Source of the DNA: G965197555 sp965197555
GTDB lineage: Bacteria > Chloroflexota > Dehalococcoidia > Lucifugimonadales > UBA3495
Length of the DNA stretch: 64,000 bases
Direction: 5' to 3'
Assembly (NCBI GenBank): GCA_965197555.1
Contig: OZ240213.1
Location: 1,860,001-1,924,000, forward strand
The first letter of the stretch is position 1, and each line of letters begins with the position of its first letter. The translations under genes were made by a program, and so were the position numbers. This document shows, piece after piece, positions 43,944 through 52,198 of the stretch. The notes under the pieces are model-generated. The model was given only the letters and a program-made list of their open reading frames with translations, searched no databases and had not been told where the DNA came from.

Positions 43944-43971
43944 ACCCGCTGAGTTCAGCGGGTATTCTTTT
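43944..43971 (+). terminator. Rho-independent terminator
   Basis: ACCCGCTGA-GT-TCAGCGGGT makes a 9-bp stem followed by ATTCTTTT. It lies only 24 bp before the start of the next plus-strand gene, so it ends an upstream transcript or attenuates that gene. Confidence 0.6.
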
Positions 43972-43994
43972 GCCCGCAAAAGGAGTGACCCGGT

Positions 43995-44249
43995 ATGGCC
44001 GAATCCCACTTCGATCCTCACGGTATCACCGCCTTCGTCCAGGCTCTTGGCAAGGCCATCGCGTCCCTGGACCAATACTTCCAACCCGAACCAGGCGACA
44101 AACCACCTTCAGAGCGCCTCATGTCGGTATTGGCCGGTGAGCTCGGCCGGCTCCAACACACGAACGAGCTCACCGGGCCGCAACTCCATACCTGTCAACT
44201 GACCTGGCTCCTTACGGTGCTACAGATCAAGACAGGGCCGGAGGCATAA
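43995..44249 (+). CDS. Small hypothetical protein, 84 residues
   Basis: ATG 43995 is preceded by AAAAGGAG at good spacing. The product is soluble and helical (HGITAFVQALGKAIASLDQY; RLMSVLAGELGRLQHTNEL). It ends 2 nt before the IS5-type transposase gene, but no terminal repeat separates them, so it may be a passenger of that element or the gene it inserted behind. The family is unknown. Confidence 0.5.
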   Translation: MAESHFDPHGITAFVQALGKAIASLDQYFQPEPGDKPPSERLMSVLAGELGRLQHTNELTGPQLHTCQLTWLLTVLQIKTGPEA

Positions 44250-44251
44250 TT

Positions 44252-45108
44252 ATGGCGACCAGGACGATCCTGTCCAATCGCCAGTGGAGACGCATCGAGC
44301 CGTTTCTGCCGGGGAAACGCGGCGATCCAGGCCGTACAGCCCAGAACAACCGCCTGACCCTCGAGGGTATCCTCTGGATCGCCCGCACGGGCGCGCCCTG
44401 GCGGGATCTCCCCTCGGTGTTCGGGCGCTGGCATACGGTCTATCAGCGGTTCAATCGCTGGGTAAAAAGAGGTGTGCTCGAACGTATCTTCCACACGCTG
44501 AACAAGAACCTGAACCTCAGAACGGTCATGATTGACGGTACTTTCGTCAAGGTCCATCAGCATGGGACCGGCTCCCTAAAAGAAAGCGCCCGCCCGGTGG
44601 AGAAGCCATCGGTAGAAGCCGAGGCGGGCTGACCACAAAGTTGATGGCGTTGGTGGACCGTACGGGCCGATTGGTCAGATTTACGGTTCGACCTGGTAAC
44701 GTTGCCGAGGTCAAGGAGCTTCCACCCCTTATAGAAGGAATCCCGGCAGAGGAGCTGATCGCGGACAAGGCTTACGACAGCAACGAAATCCGTGTCCAGC
44801 TCGCATCCGCCGGAATTGAACCAGTCATACCACCGCGATCGATCCGCAAAATCCCGCTGTGGTACAACGTCGACCGATACGCCGAACGCCATCTCGTGGA
44901 GAATTACTTCGCCAAGATCAAGCAATTCAGGCGCATAGCGACCCGATATGAGAAGACCGCTGCCTGTTTCGCAGGCATGGTGAACCTCGCGGCCCTGCAT
45001 CTCGAAACCAAGGATATTAGCTATCAATCTTCACATCCAAAAAGGAAAACGCGTCGACAAGAGAATCTAAAGGAGGGCCAACTGCAGATGCAGTTCCACT
45101 TAGGGTAG
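44252..45108 (+). CDS. IS5-family (IS427 group) transposase, two frames
   Basis: The first frame (44252-44632) carries NRQWRRIEPFLPGKRGDPGR, LEGILWIARTGAPWRDLPSV and the first catalytic Asp in TVMIDGTFVKVHQHG. The second frame, one base back, reads GRSRGGLTTKLMALVDRTGR, the second Asp in EELIADKAYDSNEIRVQLAS, and the Glu in HLVENYFAKIKQFRRIATRY. The switch falls near a run of A around 44578, so production by -1 frameshifting, as in IS427-type elements, is possible. The C-terminal 35 residues after LAALHLETK are unusual. No terminal repeats could be identified. Confidence 0.8.
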
Positions 45109-45164
45109 GGCTTCTATTATACACTAAGCTCCCCAGGCTGGGGCGGAGTAGTGTCCCAACTGGA

Positions 45165-46343
45165 CTACCTCCAAGTACAGGCGAACAGAGTCCGTTCAGC
45201 ATTGGAACTGGGACTGAGGGTGCAACGCAGGTCTCCCCTGATGCTCTGCGCGGAGACCTGCCTGACATCCGAGTGTTTGGCGTCGTGTCCCCAGCAGTAA
45301 AGGTAATAGTCCCCCTCGTCTCCATACATTCGGTCAAGATTGAAGCACTCTTGTGAGTCTACGAACACGGTAAGTTCCCTGCGGTTCTGGACATCAAAAG
45401 AAACGTCCACATCCACGTTCAGGGATCCGGATTCCTCCGTTTCCAGCTTTACCCACATATCTGCATGATCCAATATAACCGGTGTGGACGTAGGCAGCAT
45501 AACCAACCGGGATTTCCAGGCGGATACTTCCTTGCTGATCTCAGAATACGGGACTGCGTAGAAGATACCTTCTTCCAGGGTCGACGAGGCAACATTCACC
45601 CCCAGGACCTCACCGTTCATCGACAACAGCGGCGGACCGCTGTTCCCAGGATTTAACGGCGCATCATGAGAGGCCAGCGACAAGGCGTTACCTAGCCAGT
45701 TGTCTCGCATAACTCCCGTGGTGGCGATCACCCTGCCCTGTGAACCCCTGGGAAATCCGATTGCCACAACATCGTCGTGCAGCGTGGCCTCGGCGCCGGA
45801 ATCCCAGAGGATCGCAAAGAACTCTGAGGAGCAGCAGATCGACAGGACCGCTATGTCCTTGTCACTGCTGTAGCCCAACAGGATGGCCTTGTACCTGTCG
45901 CTATTGTGAACGGTCACCTCATAGGTGTCGGCGTCCTCAATGACGTGATGGTTCGTGACGATGAAGGCCGTATCGCCCTCGGTGTCGAAGATGAACCCTG
46001 AGCCGCCAGATCTTCCAGCCTTCACCTCGACGATGCTGTCCTCTGCCCAAATCACCAGCTCCTTTACCGTTGCCGGCAGAACCAGGGGAGGCCGAACCGT
46101 GGGTGTGGGCAAGGGGACCGCCAGTGCTGGCGTGGGAGTCGGGTGGCTATGCGTGCCGTACTTACTACGTGATACGAAGCCATCTGGAGTGTACTTGTCC
46201 GCCGGATGCGGGTGTGGATGAGTGGAATAATCGTGGGGTATCGCCATTGGCGCTGGTGCGGATACAGGATCAGCAGCCGGTACGCTTGGATTCAAGCAGC
46301 CAAGCATCACTATGGCAATGAACATCAGAGTAACGATGCGCAT
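45165..46343 (-). CDS. Secreted trypsin-like (S1C) serine protease lipoprotein
   Basis: The 392-residue protein begins MRIVTLMFIAIVMLGC, a lipoprotein signal, then a His/Pro/Thr-rich linker (HPTPTPALAVPLPTPTVRPP). The protease domain has all triad residues: His in AFIVTNHHVIEDADT, Asp in YSSDKDIAVLSI and Ser in APLNPGNSGPPLL, as in DegP-type enzymes. No PDZ domain follows; the C-terminal 120 residues are beta-rich with five cysteines, probably a binding module. AAGGGG before ATG 46343 fixes the start. Likely role: processing or quality control of surface proteins. Confidence 0.85.
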   Translation of the reverse strand: MRIVTLMFIAIVMLGCLNPSVPAADPVSAPAPMAIPHDYSTHPHPHPADKYTPDGFVSRSKYGTHSHPTPTPALAVPLPTPTVRPPLVLPATVKELVIWAEDSIVEVKAGRSGGSGFIFDTEGDTAFIVTNHHVIEDADTYEVTVHNSDRYKAILLGYSSDKDIAVLSICCSSEFFAILWDSGAEATLHDDVVAIGFPRGSQGRVIATTGVMRDNWLGNALSLASHDAPLNPGNSGPPLLSMNGEVLGVNVASSTLEEGIFYAVPYSEISKEVSAWKSRLVMLPTSTPVILDHADMWVKLETEESGSLNVDVDVSFDVQNRRELTVFVDSQECFNLDRMYGDEGDYYLYCWGHDAKHSDVRQVSAQSIRGDLRCTLSPSSNAERTLFACTWR

Positions 46344-46618
46344 TGGCGCCCCTTGCTGAGTCAGAATGAGGCAGTTGCCACACCACCACGGTTCAACGAG
46401 CAAGCAAGGAGCACAGAGTGCCCTTCCGACTCGAAAGACTCGACAGGGAGTACCCTCGAACCAATGGGTGGTGTGGCTTCGCTATAGTCGCACAGCCAGT
46501 CCGCTGGCGTCTACCGGCGGCCTCATCACGTCACACTAAGCATGTAAAATCCTTAATTGGGCGAGCCCTCCACCGCAGGACATACGGCAGATGAGCCCCC
46601 AGAGGGCTTATGGCACAG
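46344..46618. other. Intergenic stretch upstream of the protease
   Basis: No supported gene. It separates the divergent protease and zinc-ribbon genes. GGGCGAGCCC-type GC-rich inverted sequence occurs near 46560 and AGCCCCCAGAGGGCT near 46593-46608. Confidence 0.35.
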
Positions 46619-46648
46619 TTGACAATAATCGGGAGGCGCCTGTATAAG
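46619..46648 (+). promoter_or_regulatory. Sigma-70-type promoter for the zinc-ribbon gene
   Basis: TTGACA (46619-46624) and TATAAG (46643-46648) are separated by 18 bp. The site lies 40 bp before the coding region at 46688 and in the same direction. Confidence 0.6.
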
Positions 46649-46687
46649 GTTATCGTCTAGCAATACGAGAACCTGGAGGTAAGCCAG

Positions 46688-46852
46688 ATGGCTCAGAGGG
46701 CACCGTGGCACTCAGCAATAGGAGATGTACACCACGTCTGCACAAACTGCACCCTGGGAAACAACATAGAATCCGAAAATCTGAGACCAGGAACAGGAAA
46801 CTTGCGGCTCTGCGACCAGTGCCGGGATAGACAGCGCGACGGCACCTGTTAA
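46688..46852 (+). CDS. 54-residue zinc-ribbon protein
   Basis: ATG 46688 is preceded by GGAGG at 46675. The product has two CxxC pairs 20 residues apart: HVCTNCTLGNN and LRLCDQCRDRQRD, a typical four-cysteine zinc ribbon. Small free-standing ribbons of this type are common in phages and islands. It has its own promoter and overlaps the end of the opposing gene by 4 bp. Function unknown. Confidence 0.65.
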   Translation: MAQRAPWHSAIGDVHHVCTNCTLGNNIESENLRPGTGNLRLCDQCRDRQRDGTC

Positions 46853-47196
46853 AGTTCCATCTCTCTGACTGACGTGCCGAAGGAAATCGCCCAGTCGGGA
46901 CCGGTCAGTTCCCCGTCAATAACAGACCAAAGACGCCAAAGGTCGTACACGGGTAACCCTCTTGACTGGGCAAGAGCCACTACGCGCAGCCCCTCATAAC
47001 GGAGTCCATGGAACCTCACAGTCGGTTCCGAGAAGGAATGCCCCTCGCCACCCTCGCAGGACTCATAGGTTTCGACGCCGTTCTCCCTGAAAAACCGAAC
47101 GACCCGGGCGATGCCCGGGTCCCAGATGTAGTCGTGTGGAATAGTGACTCCTTCGTAACTTTCCGGTATATGTAACGAGAAGTCTTCGTTCTTCAA
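46849..47196 (-). CDS. Hypothetical phage-like protein, 115 residues
   Basis: TTG 47196 is preceded by AGGAGGTACA, a strong ribosome site that decides the unusual start. The product has ARVVRFFRENGVETYESCEG, then GEGHSFSEPTVRFHG and YEGLRVVALAQSRGLPVYDL. The motif ETYESCEGGEGHSFSEPTV recurs in uncharacterised phage and mobile-element proteins. The Cys and His might bind a metal. It is convergent with the zinc-ribbon gene. Confidence 0.65.
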   Translation of the reverse strand: MKNEDFSLHIPESYEGVTIPHDYIWDPGIARVVRFFRENGVETYESCEGGEGHSFSEPTVRFHGLRYEGLRVVALAQSRGLPVYDLWRLWSVIDGELTGPDWAISFGTSVREMEL

Positions 47197-47215
47197 TGTA
47201 CCTCCTGAAAGCAGA

Positions 47216-47239
47216 ACACCCCGGCGGCTGCCGGGGTGT
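47216..47239 (-). terminator. Terminator ahead of the 46849-47196 gene
   Basis: ACACCCCGGC-GGCT-GCCGGGGTGT is a perfect 10-bp stem; on the minus strand it is followed by TCTGCTTTC. It would end a minus-strand transcript coming from 47265-47507. Confidence 0.55.
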
Positions 47240-47264
47240 CTCGCTGAGTGGGGCTAGGTTTTAC

Positions 47265-47507
47265 TCACCCGTGCGGAGTGTTGCACCGTATTGGTCTTGC
47301 CTCCCGGAGGAGACGTGAGACCCGGGGTTTCAGCACCTCAATCAGGTACCGGGCCATGCCGGATCTCCTGGTGCCGGCGCCCATCGGCACCCAGCTCATC
47401 AGCCAAGATTCCGAGCACCGGCCGCTCAGCTCTAGGAGCCGGGCGCGTACATCACCTTCCTCAACCTCGATCGTGGTGGTGCCGCTGTCGGGCCAGATCA
47501 CGTACAA
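47265..47507 (-). CDS. Possible 80-residue hypothetical protein
   Basis: The frame from TTG 47507 reads MYVIWPDSGTTTIEVEEGDV and RARLLELSGRCSESWLMSWV, ending in a basic helix. The ribosome site is weak. The terminator just downstream and a TATAAT-containing motif upstream (47628-47645, pointing this way) support transcription. I cannot assign a family. Confidence 0.35.
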   Translation of the reverse strand: MYVIWPDSGTTTIEVEEGDVRARLLELSGRCSESWLMSWVPMGAGTRRSGMARYLIEVLKPRVSRLLREARPIRCNTPHG

Positions 47508-47627
47508 TCCCTGCTGCGGGGCGAGTTACGGGTCCGTGTAGGCAGGCCGATACCAGCGTCCCTGCGGGTTCCGAACCCAATCGATTCTCTGTAACGATGG
47601 CTGATTGACCATGCTATCCTATAGGGC

Positions 47628-47645
47628 ATTATATCTTTGTGTACA
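47628..47645 (-). promoter_or_regulatory. TATAAT-containing 18-bp motif, left copy
   Basis: On the minus strand this reads TGTACACAAAGATATAAT. The right copy at 48697-48714 is identical except for one base and has opposite orientation. The embedded TATAAT suggests a -10 box, here pointing toward 47507. No good -35 was seen. Confidence 0.45.
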
Positions 47646-47764
47646 TTGCGCTAGACAGGAGGATGGTAATTTGGAAATCATCGACTTAGGCAAGCACACT
47701 CCCATAATGGGTAAAAAGGGGAGTTATATACGAAATTACCCAAACCCCTGAATCAGAGTGCCCC

Positions 47765-48442
47765 CTAGCCCTTCTGGTTTATGCGGGCCAAGTCAGCAGG
47801 TTTCACATAACAGTGGTCCAACAGTTCGGCCACTACCTGCAAGCACAATTTCGCCTCGTCGCGTTCCACTTCGAGTAGAGTATCTTCCTTATACGTGGCG
47901 TGGGCTGATATGTTCCCCAATTTACAGACGGCGCGAAGACTTTCAACATCAACACTGGATAACTCCCCGCTCTGCAAGAAACTATCGATTTGTTGATATA
48001 GCTTCCTGCCGCCGTACCCACGGTCATTCAAGACCTGTTGTAGAATCCGCCTAGCCAGCAATGCCGCCGACCGAGGGCTGGAGCGCAAAATTAATTGGCC
48101 TTCAATCCAATCCTTCGCCAAGTCCGGGGGGATGTCATCAGAAATGGCTTCTATTGCTGGTGCCTCGTAATAGCGGAATGCTATCTCAGGAAGCACGTAT
48201 AGTTCCTCGCGCTCGAATGTGACTGTTACTACCGGTACTACGCCTTCTTCCATGGGTGGACCTTCAGCCACTGACTTGGTACGCATTTTCCAGCTACCAG
48301 GCTCGAAGACCGTTACTTCCACATGCCGGGAGCCGCATTTGGGACACGCGGATATTTCGGCTTCACTCTTAGATACCGTGAACCTATCCCACAAGTGCCC
48401 ATGTGTTTCGTAGCAATCTTGACAATTATTAGCCCCCATCAT
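47765..48442 (-). CDS. DUF4145-like protein with zinc ribbon
   Basis: The 225-residue protein begins with a zinc-ribbon-like part (NCQDCYETHG; ACPKCGSRHVEV). Its C-terminal half fits DUF4145, a HEPN-related helical domain: SPRSAALLARRILQQVLNDR, LYQQIDSFLQSGELSSVDVE, and CKLGNISAHATYKEDT (the conserved R/KxxGNxxAH). DUF4145 domains occur in restriction and other defence proteins. ATG 48442 has GGAGGC upstream. It stands alone between small hypothetical genes. Confidence 0.75.
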   Translation of the reverse strand: MMGANNCQDCYETHGHLWDRFTVSKSEAEISACPKCGSRHVEVTVFEPGSWKMRTKSVAEGPPMEEGVVPVVTVTFEREELYVLPEIAFRYYEAPAIEAISDDIPPDLAKDWIEGQLILRSSPRSAALLARRILQQVLNDRGYGGRKLYQQIDSFLQSGELSSVDVESLRAVCKLGNISAHATYKEDTLLEVERDEAKLCLQVVAELLDHCYVKPADLARINQKG

Positions 48443-48686
48443 GCCTCCTTTGGTATCGTTTTATCGCGGATGGGTAATTTCGTATAACTCCCGTAAAAAG
48501 GGTTGGGATAGGTATGAACCAACGGAAATCGAAGACTTGCTGTACGACATCAGTAATCTAGCATACCAACACGGTGCTCTAGTGATGCACGGAAAGGCAT
48601 TAGACGGTTCTCACGAAACCGACCATATTATTGTTCACATCCATACATTAAAACAATTGCCTGAACATGACCACCGGAAAATTTGA
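48441..48686 (+). CDS. Hypothetical protein, 81 residues
   Basis: The product reads VSFYRGWVISYNSRKKGWDR and YEPTEIEDLLYDISNLAYQH, with a normal residue mix that looks like a genuine small domain. ATG 48441 overlaps the start of the opposing gene by 2 bp and has no ribosome site; TTG 48450 is an alternative. Divergent genes with overlapping starts are rare, so one of the starts may be wrong. Confidence 0.4.
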   Translation: MPPLVSFYRGWVISYNSRKKGWDRYEPTEIEDLLYDISNLAYQHGALVMHGKALDGSHETDHIIVHIHTLKQLPEHDHRKI

Positions 48687-48696
48687 ACAAACGGAG

Positions 48697-48714
48697 TGTA
48701 CATAAAGATATAAT
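48697..48714 (+). promoter_or_regulatory. TATAAT-containing 18-bp motif, right copy
   Basis: TGTACATAAAGATATAAT, the inverted partner of the copy at 47628-47645. It points outward, towards the IS701 insertion at 48757. Confidence 0.45.
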
Positions 48715-48756
48715 TCCCATCCCATACTGTCAGGGTTGAATGTAAACAGGCCCTAG

Positions 48757-50185
48757 TACTACAGTTGCAGAAATGTGGTGAGGAGTTTCAGGCGGCGTCG
48801 GTAATGGCAGCGCCGGGCCGTTGCCTGGTGCCGCCGTCTCCACCGGGACCACCGCAGCACTGATTCGTCCGTAGGGTGGTGTCTCCATATCAGCCGGTAG
48901 AGTAACCGCCGAACCTCGGGCACCGTCAGCGGTATCAGCCTTTCGTCCAAACTGGGGCAGCCCCCTTTTCTCCCAAACGGCCCTGCGACGATGCCTGGTG
49001 CCGTACCACCGCCAGGTAGGCGTGGGCCAGCATCGCCAGGGTGATGTGCCGGTACCAGCCGTCCCACCGGCGCACCTCGTATTGGTCCAGTCCCACCTGT
49101 CCCTTGGCCTCCTCAAAGCATTCCTCAATGGCCCACCGGGTTCCGGCCACCCGCACCAGTTCCTTCAGGGTTGTTCCCGCCGGGCCGTAGCACACGTAGT
49201 AGGCCAGTTCCTCGGGCTTGGCCACGCTGCGCCGGACCAGCAGCCAGTACCCCTTGCCCGGCTCCTTCAGGGGCCGGATCTCCACCCGCGCCCAATCGTA
49301 TACCCGGGGTCCCTTGGCGCCGTCGCCCGCGCTGCGCCGCACCCAGCCGGGTTCCTCCACCCCAGGCGCCAGCCGGTCCGCCCGCACCTGGCGCGGACCC
49401 TTGTCCGTCCAAGCCCACAACTTCTCATTGCTCTTGATGGCCAGCACGTGGGGAATGTCTCGCCGCTCCAGCCACAGCCGCAAGTTGCGGTCATTGCCGT
49501 AGACCTCGTCCCCAGTGGCCCAGCCGAAGGGGACTCCCGACTCCACCGCCCGTTCCAGCATCCGCCGGGCCAGTTGCGGCTTGGTACGGAACGCCACTTT
49601 CTCTGGCACACCAGCCTCCTCCCTACGTTCCTGGTCATCGACCCACACCTGGGGCAGGTAAAGCTCCCGGTCCAGCAGGGTCCTCCCCTTGGCAGTAGCG
49701 TAGGTCAAGAATACCCCAATCTGGCAGTTCTCGATCCGTCCCGCCGTGCCGCTGTACTGACGCTGCACCCCTGCGGACTTGTTCCCCTTCTTGAGAAACC
49801 CGGTTTCATCCACCACCAACACCCCGTTGGCGTCGCCCAAGTGCTCCACCACGTAGTCCCTGAGATCATCGCGAACCAGGTCCGCGTCCCAGATGTAACT
49901 TGACAGCAGATGCTGCACCCCATAGGGTGTGGCGTCCCCGGCCTGCTCCGCCAGTTGCCAGCCGTTCTTGCGCTCCACCGGACTGAGCAGCCCTTTCAGA
50001 TAGTCCAGCGATCGTCGACGTGGTTCGGGACGCCGGAACCTTCCCGCAATGCACTCGTGTACCCGGTCGATACCCTCAGCCCACCGACCCACTTCCGCCA
50101 CTTCATCCTCACCCGCAACCACCGCCTCACCTCACCACCGCTGGAATGCCTCAATTCTACCCATTATTGTTCTGCAACTGTAGTA
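48757..50185 (-). mobile_element. IS701-family element, copy 3
   Basis: This 1,429-bp copy has CTAG on both sides (48753-48756 and 50186-50189), a 4-bp target duplication fitting the YTAR preference. It inserted at the very end of a repeated sequence (AGGGCCTGTTTACATTCA, minus strand) that is probably the terminus of another element. Confidence 0.95.
48935..50122 (-). CDS. IS701-family DDE transposase (copy 3)
   Basis: The complete 395-residue frame is almost identical to the other two copies and has the same catalytic segments. The visible nucleotide differences from copy 1 are few and clustered (around 49134-49140, next to the codons for RWAIEECF, and a single base near 48834 outside the gene). 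Probably functional. Confidence 0.93.
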   Translation of the reverse strand: MVAGEDEVAEVGRWAEGIDRVHECIAGRFRRPEPRRRSLDYLKGLLSPVERKNGWQLAEQAGDATPYGVQHLLSSYIWDADLVRDDLRDYVVEHLGDANGVLVVDETGFLKKGNKSAGVQRQYSGTAGRIENCQIGVFLTYATAKGRTLLDRELYLPQVWVDDQERREEAGVPEKVAFRTKPQLARRMLERAVESGVPFGWATGDEVYGNDRNLRLWLERRDIPHVLAIKSNEKLWAWTDKGPRQVRADRLAPGVEEPGWVRRSAGDGAKGPRVYDWARVEIRPLKEPGKGYWLLVRRSVAKPEELAYYVCYGPAGTTLKELVRVAGTRWAIEECFEEAKGQVGLDQYEVRRWDGWYRHITLAMLAHAYLAVVRHQASSQGRLGEKGAAPVWTKG

Positions 50186-50189
50186 CTAG

Positions 50190-50365
50190 CACGTGCTTGT
50201 TCATCCTCTGCCAGACTAGACAAGAAATACTGGGCCTTCTCATCTGTTTGCTCCAGGCGCAACTTCCGAAGGGAAGCCGGGGCATTCAGGATGGTCAAAC
50301 CAAGGTCATACAGACCAGCTACCGCCTTCCGCGCTGTGGTTGTCCAGCGATTCCGTCCCTTCTCT
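50190..50365 (-). pseudogene. 3' piece of a gene split by two insertions
   Basis: The minus-strand frame reads KGRNRWTTTARKAVAGLYDL, GLTILNAPASLRKLRLEQTD and EKAQYFLSSLAEDEQARA, a coherent helical protein segment without a start. It is bordered by the IS1202-type element on one side and IS701 copy 3 on the other. It may be the continuation of the short coding start at 51984-52085. Family unknown. Confidence 0.4.
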
Positions 50366-51981
50366 TGCAAAGCGAATATGTCACCATGGTTAAACGGCGG
50401 CGATCTGTGATTCGGCCAGGGCTTCGGCCTTGGCCCGTTCCTTGGCGCTGAGTAGTTTGGTGGGCGGGTTCTTCGCTTTGGCGTACTTTCCGACGGTGTC
50501 GCGTCCCATGCCCAGTTCCCTGGCGATATCCCGCAAGGACAGGCCCTTCTGTCTGGCCTGTTGCACCGCTTCCCAACGGGCTTGCTGGGTGGGAGTAGGT
50601 GTGCGGTTGAGCTGGTGACGAAGGGGAATCCCCTGGGTTCCCCGACCCTGGCCGGTTGCCTTCCTGGCCTTGGCCTTCCGCTGGACCGAGGACTCCAGAC
50701 CCGCCAGAAGCTTCCGCTGGCCCTCATCCAGGTGGCCGTTGGCCGCGCCATCGGGTACCTCAGATTCTTCCGGACTTGGGAAGCTGCCACTGCCTTCTCC
50801 CCACAGTGCCGGGGACCGCAGCGTCGCCTCCTGAAAATCAACACTCTCCCCCTGGTATCTGATCATCAGCTCCCCGTCGGACCGTTCCAGGAGGTCCACT
50901 CGGAGACCGGAGTAGGAGGGCCGTTCCTTACTGGGCAGCAGTTGCAGGACCCGCCACTGGTACTTCACCGTGTTGTCCCGAGCCACCTTTCGGGTGTGCC
51001 TGATGCTGACCGTCTCGGTGAGGGACAAGTCCTCCGGCACCGGCCGGTAGGCCGTCTCCGGCTGCTCCGCCGTGACGGCGAACCGGTGGTTGAAGCGGGG
51101 CAGGAAGTCCTGCATGACGGCGTTGGCCCCATCGATAGTGCTGGCTCCGGTCAGGCGCAACTCGGTGACCAGCCGGTCCTGGAAGGTGGATGCCATCCGT
51201 TCTACCCGGCCCTTGGCCTGCGGGGACAGGGCGAAGATCTGCTGGATGCCCAACTCCCGCATTACCCGGGCGAACTGGGTGGACTCGTAGAGCACCGGTC
51301 CCTGGCGGGCGTTGTACTTGAAGGCGGCGTGGCGGTCGCTGTAAAGGGCAAGGGGGATTCCCCACTGCCGCACCAGCCCCTCCAGGAGAACAAGGTAGCC
51401 CCGGGTGTCCTCGCTGGGGTGGAAGATGGCCTGGGCAACCACACCGGTGGCGTCGTCCACCGCCAGCAGCAGGACGAACTTGGGACCTCGCTCCTCCAGC
51501 CAGGAGTGGGGGCTGCCGTCCACCTGAATAAGCATCCCCTCCTGGGGCATGCGCTTCCGGCGGAACCGGTGCTGCTGAGACCGGCGACTACGGGGGCTGC
51601 CCATGCCGGCCTTCACCAATATGCGGCGCACCGTGGGCCGGCTCAGCTCTATCCCCTCCCGTTCCTGCAACAACTCGGTGAAGTGGCTGTGGTTGGCGCC
51701 AGCGTAGCCGTTGCTGGCCAGCTTCACCACGGCGGCCGCTACGGTCTCGGGCACGGCGTTGTGGGGCCTCCGTCCCCGGTTGCCGTGGGCCAGCGCCGCG
51801 GGACCGTCCCTGCGGTAGGCCGCCAGAAGGCGCTTGGTTTGCCGTTCACCTATTCCCATGATCTCCGCCGCCTGGGCGATGGGTAGCTGGTGTTCCAGCA
51901 CGCTGTTGAGCACCTGAATCCTTGCCTGTTCTTGTTGATTCAACGTCACATCCCTCATAGGGATGACATTTTCGCTGAACA
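50366..51981 (-). mobile_element. IS1202-type (ISNCY) element
   Basis: The ends are imperfect repeats sharing AGCGAA(A/T)ATGTCA: GCAAAGCGAATATGTCACC at about 50367-50385 and the inverse of GTTCAGCGAAAATGTCATCC at 51961-51980. They enclose a single large transposase gene. Exact borders and target duplication could not be fixed by eye. Confidence 0.6.
50390..51958 (-). CDS. IS1202-type transposase (integrase-fold)
   Basis: The 522-residue protein has an N-terminal HTH (LPIAQAAEIMGIGERQTKRL; YRRDGPAALAHGNRGRRPHN) and a DDE domain: MLIQVDGSPHSWLEERG (Asp), PLALYSDRHAAFKYNARQG (Asp) and SPQAKGRVERMASTFQDRLV (Glu). This is the ISNCY/IS1202 pattern. The C-terminal 90 residues add a second HTH (GLSLRDIARELGMGRDTVGK), which is less common. 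ATG 51958 starts MRDVTLNQQEQARIQVLNSV. The frame is intact. Confidence 0.87.
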   Translation of the reverse strand: MRDVTLNQQEQARIQVLNSVLEHQLPIAQAAEIMGIGERQTKRLLAAYRRDGPAALAHGNRGRRPHNAVPETVAAAVVKLASNGYAGANHSHFTELLQEREGIELSRPTVRRILVKAGMGSPRSRRSQQHRFRRKRMPQEGMLIQVDGSPHSWLEERGPKFVLLLAVDDATGVVAQAIFHPSEDTRGYLVLLEGLVRQWGIPLALYSDRHAAFKYNARQGPVLYESTQFARVMRELGIQQIFALSPQAKGRVERMASTFQDRLVTELRLTGASTIDGANAVMQDFLPRFNHRFAVTAEQPETAYRPVPEDLSLTETVSIRHTRKVARDNTVKYQWRVLQLLPSKERPSYSGLRVDLLERSDGELMIRYQGESVDFQEATLRSPALWGEGSGSFPSPEESEVPDGAANGHLDEGQRKLLAGLESSVQRKAKARKATGQGRGTQGIPLRHQLNRTPTPTQQARWEAVQQARQKGLSLRDIARELGMGRDTVGKYAKAKNPPTKLLSAKERAKAEALAESQIAAV

Positions 51982-51983
51982 GT

Positions 51984-52085
51984 TAGCAGGTGACCGAATC
52001 GTAGAACGTCAACACGCGCCTTGGGGTCTTTCGGCCAATCAGGCCATTCTTTAGGCCAGTAATCCCTGTTTCTGGCTCCGTTCAT
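51984..52085 (-). pseudogene. 5' piece of an interrupted gene
   Basis: ATG 52085 opens MNGARNRDYWPKEWPDWPKD and PKARVDVLRFGHLL, then runs into the IS1202-type end at about 51982. The start has a modest GAGG-type ribosome site. It may be the N-terminus of the protein whose tail lies at 50190-50365, but the two pieces cannot be joined with certainty. Confidence 0.4.
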
Positions 52086-52198
52086 TTAGCAGAACCTCGA
52101 ATCGACCCTTAGCCCCAATATGACTCTGGTTAGAAGTAGTAGCCGGAAAACAAGCCAAAAGGTTCTTCAACCCGCCCAAGCAGACGTTTTGAGTTGGT

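Noticed and set aside
47672..47752. 26-codon plus-strand frame after AGGAGG
   Set aside because: Tiny, non-conserved-looking, and the AGGAGG may be chance; no partner gene follows.
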